Assembly (NCBI RefSeq): GCF_007997215.1
Contig: NZ_VORW01000020.1
Coordinates: 1 to 64,000, forward strand
Direction of reading: 5' to 3'
DNA: 64,000 nucleotides
From: Algoriphagus aquimarinus
GTDB lineage: Bacteria; Bacteroidota; Bacteroidia; Cytophagales; Cyclobacteriaceae
The notes under the pieces were generated by a model. It worked only from the letters and a program-made list of their open reading frames with translations. It searched no databases and was not told the origin of the DNA. Of the stretch, positions 7,943 through 16,590 are shown in pieces. A program made the translations under genes and the position numbers. Position 1 is the stretch's first letter. Each line of letters begins with the position of its first letter.

Positions 7943-10900
7943 AGAAATTTATATATCTATTGGCAGTTGCCCTGCTGGTTAGTGTAGGCTGTGTATATGC
8001 ACAGCAGGTAAAAATCATCTCCGGAAGAGTAGTCAGCACCGCTGATGGAGTTGGTATTCCCGGTGTGAACATCATGCTCAAAGGAAGCAGTTCAGGAGTG
8101 ATTTCCCTGGCGGAAGGAGCTTTTGAATTGGAGGTTACCGAAAGCCCGGTGACATTGATTGTTAGCTTTATTGGGTTTAAGACTCAGGAAATTCAGGTGG
8201 AGGCACCCAAGGAAAATATGGTTGTTTCACTGGAGGAAGATGAATTCGCACTGGAAGGGGTTACGGTTCTTTCCACCGGATTTCAGGAGTTGCCCGCGGA
8301 ACGGGCGACGGGATCTTTTGCAGGACTGGATCAGGACATGGTAGACAGGCGAGTCAGTACCAATATTGTGGACCGGCTGGAAGATGTGACACCGGGTCTG
8401 TTATTCAACAGGGATCAGAGTAATGTGGGACCCGGGGAAAGTATATCCATCAGGGGTACGGCTACTTTGCTCTCCTCCCGGGAGCCGCTGATCGTGGTGG
8501 ACAACCTGGCCTATGACGGTCCGCTTTCGGGCATCAACCCAAATGATGTGGCAAGTGTCACCGTATTGAAGGATGCCGCTGCAGCTTCCATCTGGGGAGC
8601 AAGGGCCGGCAACGGGGTGATTGTGATCACGACCAAAAAAGGAACCTATGATTCACCTCTTCGCGTGAACCTGACGGCAAATGTGACTTCATTTCAGGAA
8701 GTGGATCCTTTTTACGATCCGAAGATGAAGATCAGCAACCTGGTGGATAAGCAGATTGAGTTGTATGAGGCGGGTTACTATAAAGGGCAGTTGGGGTCAC
8801 GAAGAAACCCGCTGGTAGCACCTGTAGCAGAATCGCTTTATGCCTTTGATAAAGGGTTTATATCCGAGCAGGAGTTGGCCAGTCAGTTGGAAGCTTACCG
8901 GAATTCAGATGTCCGTCAGGACCTGCAAGACCAGGTGAACCGTAGGGCCCTGAACCAGCAATATGCGGTAAACCTAAGTGGAGGCGGACAGCGCAATAAG
9001 TATGTTTTTAGTCTGGGTTGGGATGATAACCTGAGCTCCAACGTAGCCAATGACAACTCCCGCCTGACCCTGTCCACCCAGCAAAACTGGAAGCTGGCGA
9101 AGGAAAAATTGCAGGTAGGGGTAGGCATGTATTGGGTTCAGGCTAAGTCACATAACGGGTTGCCGAATCTCTCCAATTTCTTTCCATACGACCGCCTGGT
9201 CGATGGGCAGGGAAATCACCTGGCAGTACCCAAAGGTTATAGTAACCGATTTAAGGAAAGTGTTTCGGGATTGGGGTTACTTGATTGGGATTATGTTCCC
9301 CTGGATGAAATTGGTCTGGTAGAAGTGGATACCAGAAGCAATGACATGCGCATGAATGCCAGTCTGGGTTACCGGATACTCCCCGGCCTGAATGCCTCCC
9401 TGAATTATCAGTATTGGACAAACAGCCGTAGAACAGAGGAGTTGGCGCCTGTGGAATCCTTTACTACCCGGGACCTGATAAATAATTATACAGAGATCGG
9501 CCAGGATGGGGGGATGACCTATCATGTTCCCCTGGGTGGGGTATTGGATCAGGGTTTTTCGGATTCCTACAGCCATAACCTGCGTGGACAGCTGACCTAT
9601 GAAGAGCAATGGAACGGCGGACATCAACTGAATCTCTTTGGTGGATTTGAAGTGAAAAGTCAGAAGGGTGGGAGTTACAGTACAAGGAGCTATGGCTACG
9701 ATGATGTGACAGGCACTTCCCAGCCGGTGGATTACCTGACCCGTAGGGTTCAGTTGGCCAGCGGATACAGTAGGAATATCCCTTTTTCCGAAGGGTTCTC
9801 AGGAACCATAAACCGCTTTGTTTCCGGGTTTGCCAATATGGGATATACCTATCAAAACCGATACCTGCTTAATGCCAGCGTGAGAAAGGACGCTTCCAAT
9901 CTCTTTGGTGTGAACACCAACCAAAAGGCGGTACCGCTTTGGTCTGCAGGATTGGGCTGGATTCTATCTGCGGAAGAGTTTATGAAAAGCAGTCGGGTAG
10001 AGTTTTTAAAGCTGAGAGCAAGCTATGGTTTTAACGGCAATACAAATCCTAATGCCACCGCATTGACTACTGCGTACTATTACGGGGCAGGAACAAACAC
10101 ACTTGCAGGGCTTTCTTCATTGAGGATTACCAGTCCTCCCAATCCGCACCTGCGCTGGGAGCGGATCAAGATAGTCAATGTTGGACTGGACTATGAACTG
10201 CTTTCCGGGAGATTGTCCGGATCAGTGGAGTATTATTCCAAGCAAGGACTTGATCTGTTGGGAGCCAGACCCTTATTTCCTTCATCCGGTCTGATAGAGG
10301 CAACACTGAATTATGCCAGCACCCAGACCAATGGCTGGGATATAGTTTTAAACAGTAAGAATCTGACCGGGGATTTTTCCTGGGAAACGGCCCTTTTTTA
10401 TAGCGCTGTAAATGAAAAAGTCACCGCCTTTGACAGGGAACCCACCGCCAGTCAGTTGCTGAATTATTCCCCTGATGCACCCACACCTTATCAGGGTAAT
10501 CCTTTGTTTGGGATCTACAGCTATAGTTTCGCAGGTCTGGATCCGGATACGGGAGATCCGCTGGGTTACCTGGATGGGGAACCCAGTGCAGACTATGCCC
10601 AGCTGATTAACCTGGCTACTCCTGAATCCCTCGTATTCCATGGGAGTGGAAGACCTACCGGGTTTGGGGCGATCAGGAACACCTTCCGCTATAGGGGATG
10701 GGATCTTTCAGTGAATATCTCTTACAGAATGGGCTACTACATACGAAGGGGAGGGGTGAGTTTCGATGATCTAAACCGGGGAGAACTGGTACATGAAAAC
10801 TATGAAAAGCGATGGCAGAATCCCGGGGATGAGCAGTTTACCCAGGTTCCTTCCGACTCTGGGGGAGTGAATAGCCTAAGAAGCAGATTTTATCTGCGTA

Positions 10901-11127
10901 GCTCCTCGCTGGTGATGAAAGGTGACCATGTGCGGCTTCAGGATATCCGGCTGGCCTACAGCTGGGGAAGTACGGGGACTACCGGATTGGTCAAAAATAT
11001 GGAAGCCTATCTCTATGTGAATAACCTGGGGATTCTCTGGAAGGCTGCTGATGAAGTCAGAGACCCCGATTATCCGAGCAGCCAGGCACTGGGGTCTGCT
11101 TCCCTTGGAATCAGAATGTCATTTTAA
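7939..11127 (+). CDS. SusC/RagA-family TonB-linked outer-membrane transporter
   Basis: 1062 residues. A signal peptide (residues 1-21, ending VYAQQ) is followed by a carboxypeptidase-regulatory-like beta domain (about 27-105), the plug (about 130-235) with SIRGTATL, EPLIVVDN, the SusC signature VTVLKDAAAASIWGARAGNGVI and ITTKKG, and then a long beta-barrel ending in an aromatic residue (GIRMSF). It forms the gated import pore for oligomeric nutrients or peptides, energised by TonB. Its ATG overlaps the stop of the TlpA-like gene. The SusD partner follows after 126 bp. Substrate unknown: no glycoside hydrolase is nearby, and the thioredoxin-like neighbour hints at peptide rather than glycan uptake (inference). 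Confidence 0.92.
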   Translation: MKKFIYLLAVALLVSVGCVYAQQVKIISGRVVSTADGVGIPGVNIMLKGSSSGVISLAEGAFELEVTESPVTLIVSFIGFKTQEIQVEAPKENMVVSLEEDEFALEGVTVLSTGFQELPAERATGSFAGLDQDMVDRRVSTNIVDRLEDVTPGLLFNRDQSNVGPGESISIRGTATLLSSREPLIVVDNLAYDGPLSGINPNDVASVTVLKDAAAASIWGARAGNGVIVITTKKGTYDSPLRVNLTANVTSFQEVDPFYDPKMKISNLVDKQIELYEAGYYKGQLGSRRNPLVAPVAESLYAFDKGFISEQELASQLEAYRNSDVRQDLQDQVNRRALNQQYAVNLSGGGQRNKYVFSLGWDDNLSSNVANDNSRLTLSTQQNWKLAKEKLQVGVGMYWVQAKSHNGLPNLSNFFPYDRLVDGQGNHLAVPKGYSNRFKESVSGLGLLDWDYVPLDEIGLVEVDTRSNDMRMNASLGYRILPGLNASLNYQYWTNSRRTEELAPVESFTTRDLINNYTEIGQDGGMTYHVPLGGVLDQGFSDSYSHNLRGQLTYEEQWNGGHQLNLFGGFEVKSQKGGSYSTRSYGYDDVTGTSQPVDYLTRRVQLASGYSRNIPFSEGFSGTINRFVSGFANMGYTYQNRYLLNASVRKDASNLFGVNTNQKAVPLWSAGLGWILSAEEFMKSSRVEFLKLRASYGFNGNTNPNATALTTAYYYGAGTNTLAGLSSLRITSPPNPHLRWERIKIVNVGLDYELLSGRLSGSVEYYSKQGLDLLGARPLFPSSGLIEATLNYASTQTNGWDIVLNSKNLTGDFSWETALFYSAVNEKVTAFDREPTASQLLNYSPDAPTPYQGNPLFGIYSYSFAGLDPDTGDPLGYLDGEPSADYAQLINLATPESLVFHGSGRPTGFGAIRNTFRYRGWDLSVNISYRMGYYIRRGGVSFDDLNRGELVHENYEKRWQNPGDEQFTQVPSDSGGVNSLRSRFYLRSSSLVMKGDHVRLQDIRLAYSWGSTGTTGLVKNMEAYLYVNNLGILWKAADEVRDPDYPSSQALGSASLGIRMSF

Positions 11128-11253
11128 CTATCAATCCATGGTTCATAGGGTAAAAGGATCTCCGAGAATAGACAACGCTTTCTTCATAAGGTATCGGTTT
11201 TCCCGGCAGCTGGTTACTGCCACCCTCTGGGCACTTTTAAATCAAATTTTACG

Positions 11254-12615
11254 ATGAAAAAACATATTTTAGTACTTGTAGTGATCTGTACGGCTCTGAT
11301 GCAGGGTTGTGCTGATTTTCTGGATGAAAAGCCAAGTAAAGACTTGGTTGTTCCCACTACCCTGGATGACTTTCAGGGATTGCTGGATGCAAAATTACAG
11401 GGAATGAACTGGTTTCCGCTGGCCGGAAACCTAGGTTCAGATGACCTGTTTATTGGGGATGGGCTAGCCAATTCCCTTAATTACAATCTGAATGCCACCT
11501 ATTTTTGGCAGAAGGATATGAATCTTCCCGATGTGGTGGATATTAATTGGTATTATGCTTACCTGAAAGTTTTTTATGCCAATGTGGTGCTGGAAGGGTT
11601 GAAAGCCTACGAACCGGAAAACCAGATGGAGCAAAGTAGGGTGAAAGAGCTGGAGGCAATGGCTCGGTTTTACAGGGCACAGGGACATTTTGAAGCACTG
11701 ATTCATTATTCCGAGCCCTTTGATCCATCCAGATCCGATCAGCTGGGGGTACCGATTCGCCTGATTTCCGATGTGACAGTTCCGATTGGTCGATCAAGTA
11801 TGGTCAATGGCTTTGAGCGGATTCTTGCCGATCTTGAATTTGGCTTGGAGGTATTGCCCGATAAACCGACGGTACCTACCAGACCATCTCGCTGGGCGGC
11901 AGAGGCCATGCTCAGCCGGGTGTATCTGAACATGCATGATTATGAGAAAGCCTATGTACACGCCACCGATGGCCTGGGGATTGACAACAGCCTGATGGAT
12001 TATAAATCTCTGGATTCCACCTTGCCATATTCCTTTGCTATTTTCAATGAGGAGGTTATTTTTTATCAGGAGCTCTTATTCAATGGCTACATGTTCAATG
12101 GGCAGACTTACGTCAACCCTGACTTGGTGGCACTGTATGATTCCACAGATTTAAGGCTTCACTACCTTTTTGAATCCAGTGCAGGAGAAGAAGGAAGGAT
12201 GAATTTCAAAGGAAATTATACCGGTGATTTTTACCTGTTCGGAGGGCTTGCCGTGGATGAGCTACTGCTGGATTTTGCGGAAAGTGCTTTCAGGATAGGT
12301 GAGGAGGAGCAGAGTTTGGAAGCGCTGAATTACCTGTTGGAAAACCGATATGATGAAGGATTTACACCGGTGACAGGGTTATTGGGGGAAGCGCTGCTGG
12401 AAAAGATTCTGACAGAAAGAAGAAAGGAACTGGTATTTCGGGGTAACCGCTGGATGGATCTTAAACGATTGAACAGCTATCCTGAACTGGCAGTGAATCT
12501 TTCCAGGTCAAGGAATGACAGGGAAGCCAATTTGCCTGTCAATGATCCAAGGTATGCCCTTGAGATTCCCCCCTTAGAAATCAGTCTTAATCCCATGGAG
12601 CAAAATATCAGGTAG
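11254..12615 (+). CDS. SusD/RagB-family surface lipoprotein
   Basis: 453 residues. A lipoprotein signal peptide with lipobox LMQGC (Cys19) is followed by the SusD-like opening FLDEKPSKDLVVP. The helical TPR region (VKELEAMARFYRAQGHFEALIHYSEPFD; WAAEAMLSRVYLNMHDYEKA) and the C-terminal signature (ILTERRKELVFRGNRWMDLKRLN) are intact. It caps the SusC barrel and captures substrate at the cell surface. Last gene of the three-gene operon. Confidence 0.92.
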   Translation: MKKHILVLVVICTALMQGCADFLDEKPSKDLVVPTTLDDFQGLLDAKLQGMNWFPLAGNLGSDDLFIGDGLANSLNYNLNATYFWQKDMNLPDVVDINWYYAYLKVFYANVVLEGLKAYEPENQMEQSRVKELEAMARFYRAQGHFEALIHYSEPFDPSRSDQLGVPIRLISDVTVPIGRSSMVNGFERILADLEFGLEVLPDKPTVPTRPSRWAAEAMLSRVYLNMHDYEKAYVHATDGLGIDNSLMDYKSLDSTLPYSFAIFNEEVIFYQELLFNGYMFNGQTYVNPDLVALYDSTDLRLHYLFESSAGEEGRMNFKGNYTGDFYLFGGLAVDELLLDFAESAFRIGEEEQSLEALNYLLENRYDEGFTPVTGLLGEALLEKILTERRKELVFRGNRWMDLKRLNSYPELAVNLSRSRNDREANLPVNDPRYALEIPPLEISLNPMEQNIR

Positions 12616-12642
12616 TTGATTAAGCTAAGGGCAAGTGGGGAT

Positions 12643-12678
12643 AAAAAAAAGGAATGCAAACCTTCGGGTCTGCATTCC
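12643..12678 (-). terminator. Rho-independent terminator for the DUF6520 gene
   Basis: Stem GGAATGCA (12651-12658) pairs with TGCATTCC (12671-12678) around a 12-nt loop. A run of eight A on the plus strand just left (12643-12650) becomes the U-tract for minus-strand transcription. Confidence 0.7.
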
Positions 12679-12696
12679 AACTTATAGAGCAAATGC

Positions 12697-12975
12697 TTAA
12701 GGAGCCGGAGGTAAGGATCCCTTTTTCACAAACTCACCACTCTCTACCTGATTAGCGCTTATAGAAGGCATTTCATGGGAGCAGGTAATGGAAGGGTTGA
12801 TGTCACAGTTGTAGGTGCTCGAGCCCGGAACAATATCGGTCAGGTCATACCATACTTCGGTGTCCACATCCTGAGCATAGCGCTCTGTTGGATTGTCAGT
12901 AAAGTTCATGGCCATGGCCAGTGTTGCTCCGAACACCAATCCCAGTGCAGGGAGCAGATTTTTAAATAATTTCAT
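12697..12975 (-). CDS. DUF6520-type small exported protein
   Basis: 92 residues with an N-terminal signal-like segment (MKLFKNLLPALGLVFGATLAMA) and a mature part of about 70 residues with two Cys (CDINPSITC), ending in a Pro-rich tail. This matches the small Bacteroidetes family I know as DUF6520; its function is unknown. It has its own terminator. A MauE-like thiol-linked membrane protein lies 466 bp upstream on the same strand and a TlpA-like protein is nearby, so the Cys pair may form a disulfide (inference). It could be mistaken for a bacteriocin precursor, but there is no GG leader. Confidence 0.6.
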   Translation of the reverse strand: MKLFKNLLPALGLVFGATLAMAMNFTDNPTERYAQDVDTEVWYDLTDIVPGSSTYNCDINPSITCSHEMPSISANQVESGEFVKKGSLPPAP

Positions 12976-13441
12976 AGTTGTGTTGGTTTGTGGGAGTTCC
13001 CTCCCGGTTAGACATTGAATTGAAACTGTCCCAAGTCTCTCTTATGAATATTTTTCTTCGTGAGAAAGCTATCCTATGGCTTGGTTCAGAGGTTGAACCG
13101 TCAGGGTTACCCCTTTTTGGGAGCCGGTTCTGCTCCCTGCGCCGCCGAGTGTTGACTGGCATCTCTACTCCCAGTCTTTAGAGATGGACGGTGCGTAATG
13201 ATTAATGTATATCGATTGACTAACGGTCTAGGGATATGCAGTTATAGTTATTTTTTGCAGCCCCGCTTTAGATATTTGGGCTGTGGGCGGCGAATCCACC
13301 TTCGCCGCCTATTTATTTTATTGCTAATGATCTGTGAAACTTGTTTTGACTGCTTAGTGATTTAGTTTAAATTTGTGGAGTAAAAGCCGTAGGTTTTTGC
13401 ACTAATTATAGCTTATCAACCTGTTGAAAGCCTGAGGCAAA
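12976..13441. other. Intergenic region with GC-rich hairpins
   Basis: No gene seen. A 9-bp perfect GC-rich stem, GGCGGCGAA and TTCGCCGCC, occupies 13286-13309 and is followed by a T-rich stretch, preceded by a weaker stem (CAGCCC with GGGCTG, about 13259-13283). Near 13424-13460 an imperfect hairpin with six T on the plus strand overlaps the end of the MauE-like gene. These could be terminators or a structured leader for the DUF6520 transcript. Confidence 0.35.
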
Positions 13442-13858
13442 TCATGCCTTGGGCTTTTTTAGTGGAGTTTGATGTAGACCAATGATAGCCACTACAATGA
13501 ACATCGAGTTGGTTATAAAATGCTCCGCCCAACCCATGCTGTTGATTATTCCTGCACAGTTGCAGGGGACTCTTGGGAAAGCTCCTACCCAGATCAGTCC
13601 CACGTAAGTGGTGAAGACGGTGAGTAGGAGGATACTGGAAAGATATCCCCACCATCTGCTGATTGTGAAGAGTAGGAGTCCGGCGATCAGCAACTCTATG
13701 ATCGGTACCGCATAGGTCAGAATTTCGGCCAATTCTTCCGGGAAGGTTTGGTTGTGAAAAGCCTTTCGGCTGTCCTCCCAGCGGATCAACTTGTCCATAC
13801 CTGTATAAACCCATAGCAGGATTAATAGGGCTGACGGTATTTTTGAAACTTCGTTCAT
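13442..13858 (-). CDS. MauE/DoxX-like integral membrane protein
   Basis: 138 residues with four predicted membrane helices (about 5-22, 48-70, 78-95, 112-130). Between helices 3 and 4 is the motif VPCNCAG followed by SMGWAEHFITN, characteristic of Bacteroidetes MauE-like proteins (usual form PCSCAG). MauE-type proteins are thought to pass reducing equivalents across the membrane to periplasmic thiol-oxidoreductases; the Cys pair fits. It may serve the TlpA-like protein or the Cys-containing DUF6520 peptide in this cluster. Confidence 0.7.
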   Translation of the reverse strand: MNEVSKIPSALLILLWVYTGMDKLIRWEDSRKAFHNQTFPEELAEILTYAVPIIELLIAGLLLFTISRWWGYLSSILLLTVFTTYVGLIWVGAFPRVPCNCAGIINSMGWAEHFITNSMFIVVAIIGLHQTPLKKPKA

Positions 13859-14472
13859 TATCGTTGTGGTAATTCATGGTAACTGTGATGGGATCTCTGT
13901 ACCTATTGACTTCTCAAATTAGTTTGGAGTAAACTGTCTGATTATTAAGTCGGTAGAAAATAGTCTGCTGTGCTTGAATAAATGTCAGGAGAAATGGAAT
14001 TCAAAAACAAGGAAAGGGTGAACACAACGGGATATTGGTGAAATCCGCAGTCAGATGGGTGATATTTGTGAGTTATGATCTCAGATCACTTGGTTTTTCA
14101 TATAGTTATACATCATCTCAATCAGCTTTTTTGGGTAATTAGGGTGTTTGTAATACGTTGGGGATATGGGGCTTATAAGAAATTGGGATTAATTACTCCA
14201 GTATTGCTAAATCAGTTTGAATGATTATCTTAGTTTATTCTAAAGTATTAGTACTTTTTTTTGGCGGGTCATGAAATAGTAAGGTGGACTTCTATGTCGT
14301 GATCAGATGGTTCTATTTGAAGTGTTTGGTGTTGTCTGCTGGAATCAACTGTATAGGCAGATAAAGGCTCAAAAATGAAAATCTTTGATAAAGTAATTTT
14401 TAGATTTTCCCATGAGGTTCATTAAAAGTGGTGGGCGATTTTAGGCCGAGACTTGAAGGGTTTAAAATCGAG
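13859..14472. other. Gene-free intergenic stretch
   Basis: About 610 bp of AT-rich DNA with many stops in all frames and no recognisable domain fragment. It separates the MauE-like gene from the lantibiotic dehydratase/two-component locus and may include the promoter for the MauE-like gene. Nothing further seen. Confidence 0.4.
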
Positions 14473-14505
14473 TAAAAAAAAGAACCTGCACACAGGCAGG
14501 TTCTT
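14473..14505 (-). terminator. Rho-independent terminator, minus strand
   Basis: Perfect 10-bp stem AAGAACCTGC (14480-14489) with GCAGGTTCTT (14496-14505), 6-nt loop, and an A-run on the plus strand (14473-14481) giving a U-tract on the minus strand. The only gene it can serve is the small minus-strand ORF at 14607-14753, since everything from 14774 to 16580 is on the plus strand. Confidence 0.65.
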
Positions 14506-14606
14506 CGCAACCGGAAAATTAGTAGTAATAACGTTTAAAATATCCGGTACAGTTTCCAGACTTCAGCAGAAGTCTTACTAAAATCAGATCAATTGGACCT
14601 TACCGA

Positions 14607-14753
14607 TTAAATACGTGTAATGGTAGTTAGGCACTCCCTAAAAAAGCTACCGGTAACCTGGCTTTCCTTGGTGTTGCTCTTTTCTTGATAACTGATTTTT
14701 TTGATGGATTGCAGTGCCCGTTGGCATTCCTCCAAAGCTTGCTTATTTATCAT
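14607..14753 (-). CDS. 48-residue small ORF; candidate modified-peptide precursor
   Basis: Starts MINKQALEECQRALQSIKK and ends GSFFRECLTTITRI. The N-terminal half is helical and charged, like a leader peptide; the C-terminal 17 residues contain one Ser, three Thr and one Cys, the composition a dehydratase/cyclization pathway would need. It diverges from the histidine kinase gene (20 bp between start codons) and is followed by a strong same-strand terminator, which supports transcription. A lantibiotic dehydratase gene lies 2 kb away on the same strand. Against it: no double-Gly site, no clear ribosome binding site and little room for a promoter. The precursor role is inference. Confidence 0.35.
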   Translation of the reverse strand: MINKQALEECQRALQSIKKISYQEKSNTKESQVTGSFFRECLTTITRI

Positions 14754-14773
14754 ATTGTTTAAGTTTTTGTACC

Positions 14774-15883
14774 ATGGAAACTAGTAATTCTTGGAAGGGA
14801 TTTGACCGTTTTGGTGAAAACCGCAGGGGTTCAGGTGTAATTCACACGCTTGTGAACCCTGCTGAAAAACCTCTTTACCTTCTCTTCCTTATTTTTTTAT
14901 TGTATGCTTTGGTTGACTTGGTTTCTACCTTTATACAATTCGGTAAAATCGACGGTTGGGAAATGGCACTTTTCCATTTTATAGCTGGGTATCTTATGAT
15001 TTCGCTCTATTTCACACTGGTTTTACCCGAATATTTTCGCAATAAAAGAAGGTTTCGAGCCGTTTTTTATTTTCTGGTTTTACTATCTGTACTAGTACTT
15101 GTGAAGCTGCTGGTCTATAATCTGTTTGTAGGCGAACTTTCCCTTTCCAAGAATTTCCTTGTAAATGAATTTAACAGGGTATTCCACTTTCTGATCATTA
15201 CCTCTGTGGTATGGACCTACTATAACAACCTTAAATTGGGTCAACGGAAGTATGAAGTAGAAATGGATCATGAGCAGCTAAAGGTGATGCACCGCTCCAT
15301 GCAACTGAGTTCCCATTTTGTGTTGAATTCATTAAGTGTATATATGGCCAGGATTATCAAATTATCACCGGATTTGGCAACAGAGTTCTCTTACCTGACC
15401 TCCCTTCTTAGGTATAGTTTCAAAGAATTTGGGGAGCCTAATTTCCTGAAGGAGGAAGTGAAAGCGGTGGGAAATTACCTTCAAATTCAGGAAATGAGGT
15501 TTTCACGCCTTTCCCTAATAGCAGAAATAGAAGTGCCTTTTATAGCAGAAAAACTACCGATGCCCAAGTTATGCCTATTGACCTTAGTTGAAAATGTGTT
15601 TTTCCACGGCGCTTACACCGATGCAGACCATCCCTGTATGATTAAGTTCCTGCTTAATCCGGAAGAATCAACAGGAGATTGGGTATTTACGGTTAACATA
15701 GCCAATAAAATACAGGGGCTGGGTGTAAAGCCACGTTCAGGATTTGGTGCCTCTTCCGTTTTCCGAGTGCTTAGTAATGAATTCGGTGATGGTTTTCAAT
15801 ATAAGGTTGAATCAGATGAATCTACTTATTCTTTACTAATAATCATACATTATGGAAAAGCGGTACAAAATAGGCCTGATTGA
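14774..15883 (+). CDS. LytS/YpdA-type membrane sensor histidine kinase
   Basis: 369 residues from the ATG at 14774 (an upstream in-frame ATG at 14714 would add 20 residues that do not resemble the family). Four predicted membrane helices (about 34-56, 64-84, 97-118, 135-150), then a short linker and a His_kinase (PF06580-type) domain with SSHFVLNSLS (His181) in place of the usual PHFLFN, and an ATPase N-box LVENVFFHGA (Asn274). Its 3' end overlaps the LytTR regulator by 32 bp, so they are co-translated. Signal unknown. Confidence 0.85.
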   Translation: METSNSWKGFDRFGENRRGSGVIHTLVNPAEKPLYLLFLIFLLYALVDLVSTFIQFGKIDGWEMALFHFIAGYLMISLYFTLVLPEYFRNKRRFRAVFYFLVLLSVLVLVKLLVYNLFVGELSLSKNFLVNEFNRVFHFLIITSVVWTYYNNLKLGQRKYEVEMDHEQLKVMHRSMQLSSHFVLNSLSVYMARIIKLSPDLATEFSYLTSLLRYSFKEFGEPNFLKEEVKAVGNYLQIQEMRFSRLSLIAEIEVPFIAEKLPMPKLCLLTLVENVFFHGAYTDADHPCMIKFLLNPEESTGDWVFTVNIANKIQGLGVKPRSGFGASSVFRVLSNEFGDGFQYKVESDESTYSLLIIIHYGKAVQNRPD

Positions 15884-16580
15884 CGATGAGGAAAATACCC
15901 TGGAATTACTGGCTAGGGAAATTTCCATGCTCCCGGGGTTTGAGGTGGGATTTTCAACTGTCAATCCGGTCATGGGTTTGGAGTACGCCCGGAGCGGTAA
16001 GGTGGATATCCTGATTACAGATATTCTGATGCCTGAACTGGGTGGACTTGAATTATCCCGAAAACTGATAGATTCCGGTATTCCGGTGATAATCTGTTCG
16101 GGGCATTCCAAATATGCTGTGCAGGGGTATAAGGTGGAGGCCCTTGGCTTTTTGCAAAAGCCAGCTGATCCGATTGAGCTGGCAGAGGCGCTGGAAAAGG
16201 CTAGAAAGAAAATGGATTCTCTATACTGGGTCAAAAAAGAGGTAGATGAGGATTATGTGGTGGTGGGGGATAAGTTGGGACATGTGCATCAGGTAGTGAA
16301 GCCATCTGAAATCTTATATATGGAACAGCAAAACAAAAAATCCATAGTCAAAATAGATGATGGGAGTGAATTTATTCTGGTGTCCCCTTTTATGGAGAGT
16401 TTGAAGAAACTCAAGTCCAGGTATATGGTGAGAGTGCATCAGTCTTTTGCGGTTAACATCCTAAAGGTGAGAAAACTACATTCGGAGGAATGCGAGCTTG
16501 TATCCGGGGATAGGATATCCACGAGCAGAACCTATAGAGAAGAATTGAGACGGATTTTTGAAAATAAAAGGATCAATTGA
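15852..16580 (+). CDS. LytR/AgrA-type response regulator (receiver + LytTR)
   Basis: 242 residues. Receiver domain 1-125 with acidic pocket D11/D12, phospho-acceptor Asp57 (ILITDILMP) and conserved Lys in LQKPADP. LytTR DNA-binding domain about 138-240 (EILYMEQQNKKSIV, RVHQSFAVNILKV). The cognate kinase overlaps upstream. It is convergent with the dehydratase gene (10 bp apart). Likely targets are the local small-ORF or dehydratase promoters or the MauE/SusCD region, but no paired LytTR sites were identified. Confidence 0.88.
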   Translation: MEKRYKIGLIDDEENTLELLAREISMLPGFEVGFSTVNPVMGLEYARSGKVDILITDILMPELGGLELSRKLIDSGIPVIICSGHSKYAVQGYKVEALGFLQKPADPIELAEALEKARKKMDSLYWVKKEVDEDYVVVGDKLGHVHQVVKPSEILYMEQQNKKSIVKIDDGSEFILVSPFMESLKKLKSRYMVRVHQSFAVNILKVRKLHSEECELVSGDRISTSRTYREELRRIFENKRIN

Positions 16581-16590
16581 TTGACTTAAA

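Noticed and set aside
12697-12975. DUF6520-like peptide as substrate of the lantibiotic dehydratase
   Set aside because: It has a Sec-type signal rather than a RiPP leader and lies with the MauE/SusCD set, separated by gene-free DNA.
13416-13877. 153-codon frame overlapping the MauE-like gene on the same strand
   Set aside because: Its translation is a Pro/Arg/His-rich frame-shadow; the MauE frame has membrane helices and the PCNCAG motif.
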